A DNA stretch of 64,000 bases from NCBI GenBank assembly GCA_024509875.1, contig JAMPIV010013730.1, forward strand, positions 302,105 through 366,104, read 5' to 3'. Below, piece by piece: positions 1 through 10,660 of this stretch. Numbering within the stretch: position 1 is the first letter of the stretch; every line of letters starts with the position of its first letter. This DNA is from Oreohelix idahoensis. Taxonomy: Eukaryota; Mollusca; Gastropoda; Stylommatophora; Oreohelicidae. The position numbers and the translations under genes were made by a program. The notes under the pieces are model-generated. The model saw only the letters and a program-made list of their open reading frames with translations, was not told the DNA's origin and searched no databases.

Positions 1-1283
1 ATGACACCAAGTTTCCGCTTGCTGCAACGACTCCATATAACATTGTGGAGGCTTTCATTTGCATTTTGTGTTGCACCTAGTTCACACCACTTGAGCAGAT
101 GCTGATCAGTAAGATGCTCATAAATAGGGGCTAAGTGCCTATGGAGCAGGTTGTAATCTAGCGAAGTGTGAACTTGGGTATCGTGGTGTCCAGCAGCTTC
201 TCATTTGACCATGGAAGCCTGATAGAAACACAAGGAGTCTTTGCCTGGCGGACACAAATTATGTTGGGGTTTGTCGTTTGTTGAATACCCATGGCAGAGA
301 GAAGCCATGATGGCTTGTTTCATCTCTGGGGCTGTACTATACTAGCGGATGGCCCTGGTGTAGTAAATATCAAGTTTTAATATGGCATTTTGGGTCAGAC
401 TACCATGGCCATTTCCCCCAAGGGTGACTTTTTGTTTCCTGCAGTCAGTAATGAGTGTCCTCAGTGCAGTGTCTAATCGATTTGCGACATGGTTGACGCA
501 CTCTTCTTTGGTTATGTCAACTTCTGGTCCATACGGTTTGATGTCGCAGAGTCTGTTGTAGGCCTTGGAATTGCCATCTGATAGCAAAACAGTGTAGCGT
601 AACTTGTGATTTGCCACTGAACGAAGAAAGAGAACTTCACAATCTTTTACCTCCATCATTCCGGCTGACCCTTTGTAATTACAGCAGCAGTCCTTCAGAT
701 GCTCTGCTTTCCATTGTTCAAATTTGTCAGGCTGGTTTATCAGTTGTCACTGTCCAGTAGTCTCGCAGGTGTGACAGAAGGAAGACATAACGTGCGTATC
801 GATGACCATGCCAGTCAAGATGTCGATAACACTGCCAACACCTATCAGTGACTTGTGGCCTCAAGTTAGCCAAGTTGCATCAAAGCTGACAGCGATGTCA
901 ATGACTTCATTTTTATTAATGGTACGATGCTGACTCTTAGCATGTTTAGCTCGGACGATGCTGTCGGGACGTTGAAATACTGTGGAGTTGTGCATTGTAT
1001 CCAAATGATCAAACATTTGATCTGCACATTTATGAAATGTTTTCTGGTGCAAGCCAGGGAGGTCCAAGTTCTCACAGAAGAGATTGAACGTAGATGGGCC
1101 CATTCCAGACATGGTGGCACCAAGAACAGCAGATTTGTTGATTGCATGTCCCCGAGGGCCGCGGCCTTCTGGTTCCCTCTTGGATGTGTATGTTCCAGAA
1201 ATCGCTTTTTCACATGTGTAGCACACAACTTCCAGGAAGAGAGAGAAACCCTTTGACTTGGTGTTATCAGTTCTTGTGTGCAA
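1..1283 (-). pseudogene. Decayed Mutator-like (PF20700-type) transposase-domain protein, open at left window edge
   Basis: One frame on the - strand stays aligned from about 1283 to base 1, interrupted only by four stop codons (at 861-863, about 747-749, 342-344 and 201-203). Recognisable blocks in order: 'INKSAVLGATMSGMGPSTF', 'VSFDATWLT' followed after a stop by 'GHKSLIGVGSVID', a C-x2-C pair ('SSFCHTCETTG'), 'RYTVLLSDGNSKAYN', 'KEECVNHVANRLDTALR', 'VTLGGNGHGSLT' and, near the edge, 'TQNANESLHNVIWSR'. These match, from memory, the metazoan Mutator-like transposase domain found in many uncharacterised invertebrate proteins. The protein would cut and move DNA or be a domesticated derivative; this copy cannot be translated in full. 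The upstream start is not visible, and the best-matching region begins near 1280. Family assignment is by motif recall only. Confidence 0.68.
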
Positions 1284-2089
1284 TGTGCTCTACTTGCACA
1301 CGTTGCAACACACGTTGATGAGCAGATTGTTGATGAAAAAAATGTCCACAATGGTTCTGTACGTAGGTTTAGGTTGGGCACAGACAGTGTTATGAGTGTT
1401 GCAGACTTTCTTTTATGGGCTAAATTCGTATGATATAGTGTTCTTCTTCTTCTGTCTTTCATTGACTATTATATTCCGCTGCAACAGTGGGTTCAATTTG
1501 ATTTTCGTGCATATTAGTGAGAGCGTTGAGCAATAAACTTCATTTCTTATCCAACATTTCGTTTTGTTTTATTATTTCTTTGAATTCTCATAAGAATGGC
1601 AGAGTTTTACATGTTGACCAACACGTTGAAGGTTAACAGTCAAATCAACACAACAGACTGAACTGTAACTTTATAAACTTCGTCATCTAATAAGACTCGT
1701 GTGGACGACTCTACATATATTTTAATAGCTCCAATAACAATAGAGCATGAGTTTCACAATTAACACATTGAAAGAAACGTGATACATCACATTTGTAGTT
1801 TATCATGCACAAGACATTGTGCGTTCATTGTTAACCGTCAAAATGATTGTTCATTATCCTTATCCAAATACTTGTCACATTACCATATTTAAGCAGCGTC
1901 AATGCATCTCTGCTAATTATTCCATTATTGCTAGGATCAATGCCTAACATTCACGTCAGAACTTTGTCTGTATAATATTCTCAATTTGGCATCACTCGCC
2001 ATGCTATACTAGCCATGTCGCTTTCATTAGTGTTATACATTAACTTCGCGTTCGTAATTCCCGAATATGGCGTATATAAATCCTTGCGT
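1284..2089. other. AT-rich stretch with no recognisable gene
   Basis: Short overlapping frames opposite and upstream of the Mutator-like remnant have no family signature. No tandem repeat or RNA gene was seen. Part of 1984-2089 lies in frame downstream of the LINE C-terminus and may be its 3' flank. Confidence 0.4.
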
Positions 2090-2094
2090 TGTCT

Positions 2095-2775
2095 CAGCCC
2101 GTAACCCGTCATGGGTCGTAGGGGTGCCATGGTGGAAGCATCAGCAGACAGGGTCCTCCACTGCTCTCTATCCTCAGCAATGCGTACAAGTGTGGAAAAA
2201 CCGTGTCCTGCCCATTCTTTGATGTTATCAGCCCAGGATTTTCTTTGCCTTCCTCTTCTCCGTTTACCTTCGACTGTCCCCTGAAGGATCGTTTTCGAAA
2301 GGGAGTCATGACGAGTTACATGCCCAAACCAGGCAAGCTTTCGATGTTTCACTATTGACAAAAGTGGTTCTTGGTGGCCTGCATAGGTGTTTATCTTCTC
2401 TCTAACATAGACATTTGTTTTGTGCTCTTTATAGCAAATGCGCAAAATTCTTCTATAACATTTATGCTCGAAAGCCTGAATCCTTCGCTCCGTATCTGCA
2501 GTGAGTGTCCAGCTCTCACACCCATACAAGAGAATAGATAATACAAGTGATTTGTATAATTTGATCTTCACAGGAAAACTGATGTTACTTTTCCAGATCA
2601 CATTCAACTTTGTCATGGCAGCTGAGGCCATCTCAAGTCTTGTCTTGATTTCTTTACTTGATCTTCCATCACTACATATAGTGGACCCGAGATATTTAAA
2701 GGTGTTAACTTCTTCTAACGTTTGCCCATTTAACGTAATGTTGGTCGGAACATGTTTCTTATGGCTATTCACCAA
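2095..2775 (-). pseudogene. LINE ORF2 C-terminal domain, frameshifted from the main frame
   Basis: The frame carries the post-RT segment typical of the BovB/RTE clade: 'NTFKYLGSTICSD', 'LSILLYGCESWTL', 'FEHKCYRRILRICYKEH', 'KLAWFGHVTRHDSLSKTILQ', 'RRRGRQRKSWADNI' and 'GYGLR'. It follows the RT frame with a small overlap. At the junction this copy has seven A residues where the copy near 38618 has six, so a single-base indel separates the two halves. The frame stays open to 1981, but sequence after 'GYGLR' is not shared with the second copy and is probably flank. Confidence 0.8.
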
Positions 2776-5158
2776 TATCTTGCTTTTTTTCTATATTAAT
2801 TTCCATCCCATACGTTCTTGTTACTTTCTCCAGTCTAGAGGTAAGGTCTTGAAGTTCTGATTCTGATCCAGCTATCAGATCAATATCATCAGCAAAACGT
2901 AGGTTGCACAGAGGTCGGCCTCCAATCGATATGGTTGATTTATAATCGTAGAGAGCCTCCTGCATAATATGTTCTAGATAAATATTAAAGAGCACTGGGG
3001 ACAGGATACATCCCTGCCGAACTCCTACAGTTGTTTTGAAAAATTCTCCAATGTCGTTGCTTGCAACAACAGCACTGCTTGCGTCCTTGTATAGTGCTTC
3101 AATGATATCTATGATGTTGGTATCAAAATTGAATTTTCTCATTACTTGCCATAAGCCTTCATGCCAGACTCGATCGAAGGCTTTTGTGAAATCGATGAAG
3201 TTATGGTATAAATCGTGTTGATGTTGGAGATGTTTTTCGATAAGTACTCTAATATTGAAGATTTGTTCTGAGGTACTTCTTTTTGGTCTAAAGCCAGCCT
3301 GTTCCTCTGACAAGATTTCTTCTGATTTCTGTTTTATTCTGTTCAAAAGTATCCTTAACATCACCTTACTTGGATGACTAATAAGGCTAATGGTTCTGTA
3401 GTTCTTGCACATTTTTAGATTTCCTTTCTTTGGAAGCGGTATTACTAATGACTGCGTCCATTCTTTTGGCCATTTTTTTGTACTCCATATCTTCTGGCAA
3501 ATTGTTGTCATGATTTTTACTATATCTGGTCCTCCATATTTCAAGAGCTCTGCTGGGATATTATCCACACCCGGTGACTTCCCTCCTTTCATCGAACATA
3601 TAGCCTCTTCCACTTCTTCCCGTAATATTGCTGCATTTCCGAGTTCCCTGTTTTCGCACTTAATGTTGTTTAATATGCCTAAGTCAGTATCAAGTTTACA
3701 GTTATATAATTCTTTACAATATTCTGTCCACCTTCTCATTACAGCTGTTTTTTCATTGAGCAGAGCCCCATTGCTATCTTCTATGACAGTTACCCTGGGC
3801 TGTTGGGGTTTTGATAGTTTTCTTAATGTGTCAAAAGCTGCCTTGCTGTTACCTTTTATTAGCCCCGTATTAATGGACTCACATTGATCAGCTACCCATT
3901 TTTCTTTGGCCTGTTTCATTTTCTTCCTAATATTTTTATTCACCATACTGTATTGCCATGCTGCTTCAGGAACCTCTTTCTTAACCTTTTTCATTTCCCG
4001 CCGTGTATCACATAACTTCAGAATGTCATCTGTAACCCATGGTTTGTTTATTTTCTTTCTTTTACCAAGTATTTCTGTTGCTGATTCAATGAGCACGTCT
4101 TTCATGTTCTCTGTGATTGAGTTGATATCATCCTCCAAAAAATTGAGAGCTGCGAATTTTCCTCCAACAGTTGCCTCAAAGATTCCCGCGATTTCTGGAT
4201 CTTTCAGTTTGTCTAAATTGAATCTTAACTGAGAACATCTGTTTTGATTATAGTTCTTTTTAAGTTTAAGCTTGAGCGTCATCAATACCATGTCGTGATC
4301 ACTACCAATGTCGGCGCCAGGAAAAGTCCTAGTCTTGGCTTTATTAATACTAGACTTGAATCTTTTGGATACAAGAATAAAATCAATTTGGCCATGTATC
4401 TCAGTTTTTGGGGCATGCCACGTTGTTCTTCTTGATAACTTATGAGGAAATAGTGTATTTGCAATGGTTAGTTTATAGTTGCTGGCAAATTCTAGTAGCC
4501 TTAGTCCTCGATCGTTGGTTTCACCTGTCCCAAATCTCCCCACTGTACCAGCCCAGTGACCGTATGCATCTGGCCCTATTTTAGCATTCCAATCACCTAA
4601 CACGATGAGAAGATCTTTCTTTGGAATTTTCTTAATTGCTTCATCCAGATTGTCATAAAATGTATCAATTGCCTCATCCTCATAGTCAGTAGTGGGGGCA
4701 TATACCTGTATAATGGAGATGTTCTTTGGATGTGCTGCAATACGAATGGTGATAAGCCTGCTATTTATTGGGGTGCAGCTGATGACAGAGTTCAATCTAT
4801 CTTTATGTACGATAAAACCTACTCCATGCTGATGTTTAGACTCATCTCCACTAAACAAAATTTTGTGACCATCATCCGTTATTGATTCACCTAATCCTGT
4901 CCATCTGACTTCTGCTAGGCCCAGGATGTCCCACGAGTATCTAACAAGTTCATGTGTTAGTTCTTTGACTTTTCCACACGCATATAGCGTGCGTACATTC
5001 CAAGTTCCAACAACAAAACTTTCTCTTGGAAGTTTCAAAACAGGTGTTTTTACCCCATTCGCTGACTTATCACTCTCAAGGGGCAATGAGAGCGCGGTCG
5101 TTGTTAATCCGGGCATCGGCCGATCCGGCAAATTATTACTGAGTTGACTTTCCATCAT
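2765..5158 (-). CDS. LINE ORF2, endonuclease plus reverse transcriptase (5' part)
   Basis: A 797-residue frame. Residues about 48-295 form an APE-type endonuclease that nicks target DNA: 'GTWNVRTL' (51-58), 'AEVRWTG' with catalytic Glu near 83, 'QVYAPTTD', 'LGDWNAKIG' (Asp 189/Asn 191) and 'GSDHDMV' (286-288). Residues about 500-770 form the reverse transcriptase: 'GKSPGVDNIPAELLK', 'EEQAGFRPKRSTSEQI', 'FIDFTKAFDRVW', 'GVRQGCILSPVLFNIYLE' and the polymerase box FADD (755-758). The start at 5158 precedes the endonuclease by a low-complexity leader and is the first Met in frame. The frame ends early at a one-base homopolymer insertion near 2780, so the C-terminal domain lies in the neighbouring frame. 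Confidence 0.88.
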   Translation of the reverse strand: MMESQLSNNLPDRPMPGLTTTALSLPLESDKSANGVKTPVLKLPRESFVVGTWNVRTLYACGKVKELTHELVRYSWDILGLAEVRWTGLGESITDDGHKILFSGDESKHQHGVGFIVHKDRLNSVISCTPINSRLITIRIAAHPKNISIIQVYAPTTDYEDEAIDTFYDNLDEAIKKIPKKDLLIVLGDWNAKIGPDAYGHWAGTVGRFGTGETNDRGLRLLEFASNYKLTIANTLFPHKLSRRTTWHAPKTEIHGQIDFILVSKRFKSSINKAKTRTFPGADIGSDHDMVLMTLKLKLKKNYNQNRCSQLRFNLDKLKDPEIAGIFEATVGGKFAALNFLEDDINSITENMKDVLIESATEILGKRKKINKPWVTDDILKLCDTRREMKKVKKEVPEAAWQYSMVNKNIRKKMKQAKEKWVADQCESINTGLIKGNSKAAFDTLRKLSKPQQPRVTVIEDSNGALLNEKTAVMRRWTEYCKELYNCKLDTDLGILNNIKCENRELGNAAILREEVEEAICSMKGGKSPGVDNIPAELLKYGGPDIVKIMTTICQKIWSTKKWPKEWTQSLVIPLPKKGNLKMCKNYRTISLISHPSKVMLRILLNRIKQKSEEILSEEQAGFRPKRSTSEQIFNIRVLIEKHLQHQHDLYHNFIDFTKAFDRVWHEGLWQVMRKFNFDTNIIDIIEALYKDASSAVVASNDIGEFFKTTVGVRQGCILSPVLFNIYLEHIMQEALYDYKSTISIGGRPLCNLRFADDIDLIAGSESELQDLTSRLEKVTRTYGMEINIEKKQDIGE

Positions 5159-5530
5159 AGCATTTCAGTGGGCAAGAGGTTTGCTTGGCGGTGCCCATCT
5201 CCTCTCCAAGTATCCTTGCAGGTACATACAAAAATGTACCTGGAGCAGTAACAATATCCCTCAATAAATCTGTAATGTTTTGAAACACTGTCCGATCGAC
5301 ACATCACAAAACCGCCATCTTGGCTACTTGTATCAACACAAACAGCGAACTCACATGATAGGCAAACTTGATGTTTTCATCTTTAAAATACTTATTAACA
5401 TAATCCAGAAATAGCCAAACACACTACAAACTCATACAGCCTTAATGAGGGCTGTTACCACTGATGCAGACTCCAAAACGACGACATGAAATGCACAACA
5501 CAAAAGTGCGGCCTACCACGCCGCCATCTT

Positions 5531-6779
5531 GACCTACATTTATCTATATTATTATATCAGCTTTAAAAGCCGACACATCGACCGTTATATACATTGGCTA
5601 GTGGCTCTGCCATATAATTCTGAACACTGCCATATGCCTGAAGGCTACACTAAGACTACCCTTGTTACTAGGCTTCATGCGCCATCCAACTCTTTACGGG
5701 TACCCTTTGAAGTCTAACTAATTGAGGTGTTGCAAGGTGCGACCATCCAAATCAAGATAAAACCAAAATGCTCGCAACCCATGCAACCAGAAGAGCACAA
5801 TTCTTGCTTGCGCTCAAGTTCACTTTTATATGAGAGATCGACTTGGGCCAGTGGTGAAAGGCCCTATTGGATCAGCGATTTGAACTATAGGCCTATCGGA
5901 TACTATTATGAAGAAATTAGTTGATGATGAACCTACATCAGTTTGGTTATCATTCACCGCTGATTCGGTAGAATCATTGCTGGAAATTACACACTACCCA
6001 CGTGCTCTAGCAGCAGAAAGTTGTTCTAGCTTTGCTTTCTTAACTTTTCTTCCCACTTTGAAGTAATAGAACACAATTTGGTGAGATTTAAACTGTAATC
6101 AATAGAGAACTTTCGATGAAGAGACACCACGTACGATTGAACAAAGACTTATTTTGTTTACGGCAGAAGGAGCTGTTGTTATCTTCCGGATAAGCGCTGG
6201 CCAACCAGCGCCTTGTTATGACCAATCAAAAAGATAAACACGAATACGGCATGAATGAGGGAATAAGGTCACAGCGTGCCCGCTCCTTATAAGGAAGTTA
6301 GCGTAAAATTATGGAGGTTTTGGATGCCAAATCACGCAATGCTATGAGAAAGAAATATTTCGAATTTGCTATAATCGGGGAGATAAAGAAATTCCATTTT
6401 CATCGATACCACATACTGATACGAGCGTAACTAAGGTACTATAGAAAGGCAAATCTTGCATTTTCGGCACAAATTTGCAAACCATAGCTTGGGGGTAGTA
6501 CGGAAAATATGCTTTTTGACACATCAAATGCATTTTGTACGTCATAAAACCTTGCTCAATCGATTCCTCGATGATTAATTAATAAAATAAGCTCAAAAGT
6601 AAAAAATCTAAATTTTGTACCCGAGTCTCGATTTTCACTGCCGAGCATGCCCTTAAGCACGACTATATATTTATAAGAACGGAATATTAGAAGATGTGGT
6701 AATATTATAACAGTTAATAAAGCTATGTAGAACCTAGAATATCCCCATGTCATTAGTATAATACAGGGCATAAAGGGGT
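5531..6779. other. Unannotated spacer
   Basis: No protein family, RNA gene or clear repeat recognised. Around 6210-6300 there is a CCAAT-like 'GACCAATCAAAA' and a TATA-like 'CCTTATAAGG', but no adjacent coding exon, so I do not call a promoter. Confidence 0.35.
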
Positions 6780-7350
6780 GATGAAGATGACAGAACTGTG
6801 ACTTTAGTGTGAGTTATCTTATCTTGATGAAAGAACAGTGATGTTAGTACGAGTTTTCTTATCTTGATGAAAAAATGCTGGTATTAGTATGAGTTATCTT
6901 AGTATGATTTGTTTATGTCTTGATGAAAGGTCGGTAATGTTAGTTCGTGTTGTCTCATGTAGGTGAGAGAACTGTAATGTTAGTACGTGTTGTCTCATGT
7001 ATCTTGGTGAAAGGACGGTAATGTTAGTATGATTTGTCTAATCTTGGTAATAGGACGGTAATGTTCGTTTGAGTTGTCTTATCTTGGTTATAGGACGGTA
7101 ATGTTAGTATGAGTTGTCTTATCTGGAGGAAAGGACTGCCATGTTCGCATGCGTTGCCTTATCTTGGTGATAGGACGGTAATGGTAGTATGAGTTGTCTT
7201 ATCTTGGTGATAGGACGGTAATGGCAGGATGAGTTGTCTTATCTTGGTGATAGGACGGTAATGGTAGTATAAGTTGTCTTATCTTGGTGATAGGACGGTA
7301 ATGGTAGTATGAGTTGTCTTATAATGAGGGAAGGAGTGCGTTGTCTTATC
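6780..7350 (+). repeat. 40-bp minisatellite
   Basis: Tandem array whose best units (7150-7320) are exactly 40 bp and contain 'TTGGTGATAGGACGGTAATG' followed by a 'TAGTATGAGTTGTCTTATC' half. Units at the left end (6780-7000) are diverged and of irregular length, while the right end is nearly perfect. This is a common picture for an array growing at one end. About a dozen units are visible. Confidence 0.85.
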
Positions 7351-7600
7351 TTGTAAGGGTTTCCCTACAGTGTAACTGCCTATCTTGAGCTCCACTTGTA
7401 TTTCAGTTCAGATACCAGTTTTAAAAAAAAATAATTTCTACACTTTTTTTTTTTTTTGGTTTTTACCTGTACTGTCTTATCATTTGAGAGCTGCGTTTGC
7501 ATTACATATGCATTCACTAGTTAATGTCAGTTTTTTTCTCCCTGTCCACTTGCCCTGGAGAACGATTTGATGCTCTTGAAGCTCTGTAGTAATAGCTGAA
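7351..7600. other. Spacer with poly-T tract
   Basis: Holds a short poly-T run near 7445-7458 and no recognisable gene. Confidence 0.3.
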
Positions 7601-8590
7601 TTGGTTATATGGAACTGTTATGATGACCTTCCTAAGCAACCTACCGAAATGGAAATGTTAATTGATTATGAGGAGCCAATGTACTGCTATGAAAATATAT
7701 CTATCATCGCAGAAGCTCCTGGAATAAGAAAGAAAGGCGACCAGATCTCCCCACAACTAAAAACGGTGGCTCAGGAGATAACTGAAGAAAAGTACAACCC
7801 CAAGGAGAGAACAAACGTATATACCGATGGATCCGCAGAGGGGGCAGTAAAGAATGGAGGAGGGGCATCTTTATCAGATTAATCAACGAGAGGATTATTC
7901 GTAAGGCTTTCCCAACTGGAAAGATCTCCTCCGACTTCAGGGGGGAGTCTATGTCACTACTGCAAGCACTGAGAATCCTCACCAGATCAGAACAGCAACC
8001 ACCAGCTAAGATAGGGATTTTCACTGACTGGAGATCACTGCTGGGATTAATGCAGAACACCTGAAGTGAAAATTAGCTGCATGAGATAATATTTGAGCTT
8101 AACATTATTCAAAGATCATCAGCCAATGCCCTTCAGTGGTTATCCTTCCACTGTGAAATCACTGAGAAAGAGAGAGCTGATGCTTTATCTAGAAGTGGCA
8201 GTAACATGGAGCGATTCAGCCACCCATCCCTATCGAGAAGTTAAAACCATCATTCACAACCATTTCAACTACCAGTGAAAGAAGGGGGGAGATTTATACA
8301 ACAGATCTGACCCAATCCGCCAAGCTCACAGACGTCAGCAGACCATCATTTTCCGCATGAAAACTGACCACTGTAGATTACTAGGCCATCTCTATCGCCT
8401 CATGATATCTCACACTAATGAATGTTCATGTGGAACCAGAATCCCGATCCTTCAACATGCTCTCCGAATCTCACGACGCGTGCCCTGGCCAGAGGGTTCC
8501 GAGCTCAGACAGAAGCTATGGGGCTGCCTCGCTGACCTGGAAAAGACTGTTGACTTCGTCCTGATGGCAGACCTGCAGATTTAGCATGAC
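7601..8590 (+). pseudogene. 3' end of a non-LTR retrotransposon: RNase H domain and C-terminal zinc-binding segment, decayed
   Basis: Three frames in series carry one protein end. At 7800-7880 'TNVYTDGSAEGAVKNGG' is the first catalytic block of RNase H (D of YTDGSA). Around 8100-8280, shifted frames carry remnants of the 'ERADALSRSGS' block and a 'YREVKTIIHNHF' helix. At 8357-8584 'DHCRLLGHLYRL', 'ECSCGT' and 'LRQKLWGCLADLEKTVDFV' match the segment that follows RNase H in jockey/I-like LINEs. Frameshifts and stops break it at least three times. The sequence ends in a GAAGAAGAAG-type tail at 8620-8632, the usual 3' terminus of such elements. Confidence 0.72.
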
Positions 8591-8699
8591 TACAAAACTG
8601 AACGTAGAACAAGAAGAAGAAGGTTATATAGAAGAGTTGGCTAAACCATTGTTTTCTTTTCTGTTTCTGTGTGTATTTGATGCACAGTGTTGGTAACAT

Positions 8700-8965
8700 A
8701 ACTCAATCATCATCATTTCTCTGTGCATCTCTTATGGAGCACGCAGCCACCACCACCGGGCTGTTTCTCTTATTGGAAGCGTGCATCAAAGCAGTCACGT
8801 GATCTAGCAGTTATGCTTTCTATAGCTATCTGTTTTATTTGTTGAGGTTGCCAGCCCCACGCACAACATCTTATTAGTCGATTTTCAGGACAAGCACGAG
8901 GAAGCAGTGCCATACTCTGTCTTTTCATCCTGGGAGGCTTCCCAAACTACGCGGGATATAATAAT
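8700..8965 (+). repeat. Dispersed repeat, family 1 (copy 1)
   Basis: Shares ordered blocks with 18634-18890 and 16195-16360: an ATCATC start, 'TTATGGAGCA', a TTTTA-T-TTG-TGAGG middle, 'GGTTGCCAGCCCC' and 'CTGTCTTT'. Probably a SINE or a LINE 3' end. No coding capacity. Confidence 0.5.
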
Positions 8966-9319
8966 AGTTAACATAAAAAAGATAATGTTAACATAAACTA
9001 ATATAATACAATTAAACTTTTTCGTACTGGACTTTCATTCGCTCAGGTTAAGCCTTTCTCCCTTCAAATTACCCACAATCACCACCTGCCAGTTTCGCCT
9101 CTCTACCGACCAGAGGCGAGTCCCCACATTGAAGCTGACTCTCGCTATGGGCGGGCCCCAGGTTGGAAAGAGTTTGAGTTATGGCAGAACAGAAAGGTAT
9201 CTGGCCGTGCATTTTGTGTGTGTGCTGCTGTTTGCAGTTAATTTCTGGCTTGAAAGAACCTTTTTGACGCTTCATTACATTTGTGATTTTTTTTTTCCTT
9301 TCAACTTTTCCATGTTGTA

Positions 9320-10638
9320 CAAGGGGATTGACATAAGTCTTGGGCCTGAACATGAAGGACATGTCACAGAGAGCTGAAATTTTGTATAGTGTTTATTCCT
9401 TTTCAATATAGCCACCGCCTGAATTGACACACTTCTGCCATCTCTGCTTGACCTTGAAAAGACCTTGGGAGTAGAACACCCTATTTTTCAAACTAAACCA
9501 GTCATCACATGCCAGTATAACTTCTTCATCGCTGTCAAAATGATTTCCTTTTATCTGTTTTTTAAGATTTGGGAATAGAAAAAAGTCTGATGGAGCCAAA
9601 TCTGGAGAATATGGTGGGTGTGGAAGAATTTCAATATTCAAATCGTTGGCTGCTAGCTGCACAAGCCGTGCTTTGTGAGAGGGCGCGTTGTCTTGAAGCA
9701 AAGGAAGATTTTGAGTGCGCGTTATCCCTCGTTTCCTGGTCACAACCTTTCTTAGTTTTGTGAGAAGATCTGCATAGTACTGTCAATTAACTGTGTTGCC
9801 ACGAGGCAGATAATCTTTCAAAAGGACACCTTTGCCGTCCCAAAAAACAGTCAGCATCACTTTTCCTGCAGATTTCTGCGCCCTCGGCTTGACAGGTGTT
9901 GGGGAGCCCGGGGTTTTCCATTGCACGCTGGCAATTTTGGATTCGGGGTCATAATGGTAAACCCAAGTCTCGTCAACTGTCACCATGGTCTCCAAAAATT
10001 TTTTTGACTTACACTTTTTGAGCAACTGTTGACAGCAATTTACCCTCGTTTGCTTTGTTCACGTGTCATCAGTCGCGGAACCCAGCGTGCACACACTTTT
10101 CTCATGTTCAGTCTGTTGTGTAAAATTCTATAAACCGTTCTTTCATTTAGTTTTACTCTACTAGCTATCTCCACAATTGTCATTTTTCGATCCTGGTCAA
10201 TGATTTTCTTCACTCTTGTTGCATTTTCATCGTTGCACTCAGAGGCTGGTCTACCAGATCTTGGCAGATCAGCAACATTTGAGCGGCCTCACTTAAACTG
10301 TTGACACCAGTTTTTTACCGAAGTATATGAAGGACAAGAATCACGAAACACTGGTTCCATCTCCCTGTGTATTTCTGTAAGTGTTTTTCCCTGAAACATC
10401 AGAAATTTTATCACAGCTTTGGCCTCCTTCTTTTCCATAGTTTTGTCAAATCTTTGGAGCAGCAGATCCGGTCAGTAGGGTACATTGCGCCGTGCACCGT
10501 AGCGGAAAAACCCATTGAAGAAACAAACGCGTACTTCACACATTCAGTGCAAATATGATGAACTTTAAATGTGCCAAGTTTCATCTTCCTCCTGTGAATC
10601 TTTCATGGTCAAGCCCAAGACTTATGTCAATCCCCTTG
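9320..10638 (-). mobile_element. mariner transposon, copy 1
   Basis: A 1319-bp element with about 39-bp terminal inverted repeats. The left end begins 'CAAGGGGATTGACATAAGTC' and the right end is its complement ending 'GACTTATGTCAATCCCCTTG'. TA dinucleotides flank it at 9318-9319 and 10639-10640, the mariner target duplication. It contains one transposase gene on the - strand, with three inactivating lesions. A second member of the same family starts 20 bp further right. Confidence 0.95.
9393..10439 (-). pseudogene. mariner transposase (copy 1), inactivated
   Basis: Runs on the - strand from an ATG near 10437-10439 to a stop near 9393. The N-terminal half has the paired-like helix-turn-helix DNA-binding region ('IKFLMFQGK', 'VKNWCQQFK', 'MTIVEIASRVKLNERTVYRI'). 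The catalytic half has the D,D34D triad: 'VDETWVYHYDPESK', 'QDNAPSHKA' and 'YSPDLAPSDFFLF'. Lesions compared with copy 2: a TGA replacing Cys after 'WCQQFK' (10289-10291), a one-base deletion near 10055, and a TGA replacing Gly after 'RGNTVN' near 9785. The enzyme would bind the TIRs and cut and paste the element. This copy cannot make it. Confidence 0.92.
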
Positions 10639-10660
10639 TAGTCTCTACCTGCTGAAAATA

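Larger units (their letters stand above)
2090..5530 (-). mobile_element. RTE/BovB-type LINE, nearly full length
   Basis: A 3.4-kb non-LTR retrotransposon on the - strand with an endonuclease-reverse transcriptase reading frame (5158 down to about 2095). It has a likely 5' leader up to about 5530 containing two 'CGCCATCTTG'-like segments. The 3' boundary is placed near 2090 because the second copy (38473-39313) stops matching after the same 'GYGLR' codons and then shows a GATGATGATGA tail, typical of RTE elements. No target-site duplication could be fixed by eye. The element is intact apart from one frameshift near 2780. Confidence 0.85.

Noticed and set aside
6200..6310. Promoter with CCAAT and TATA-like words
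   Set aside because: No coding exon or conserved element follows, and such words are common in AT-rich DNA.
9129..9377. 82-codon + strand frame ending in the mariner TIR
   Set aside because: Crosses the element boundary and has no features; chance frame.
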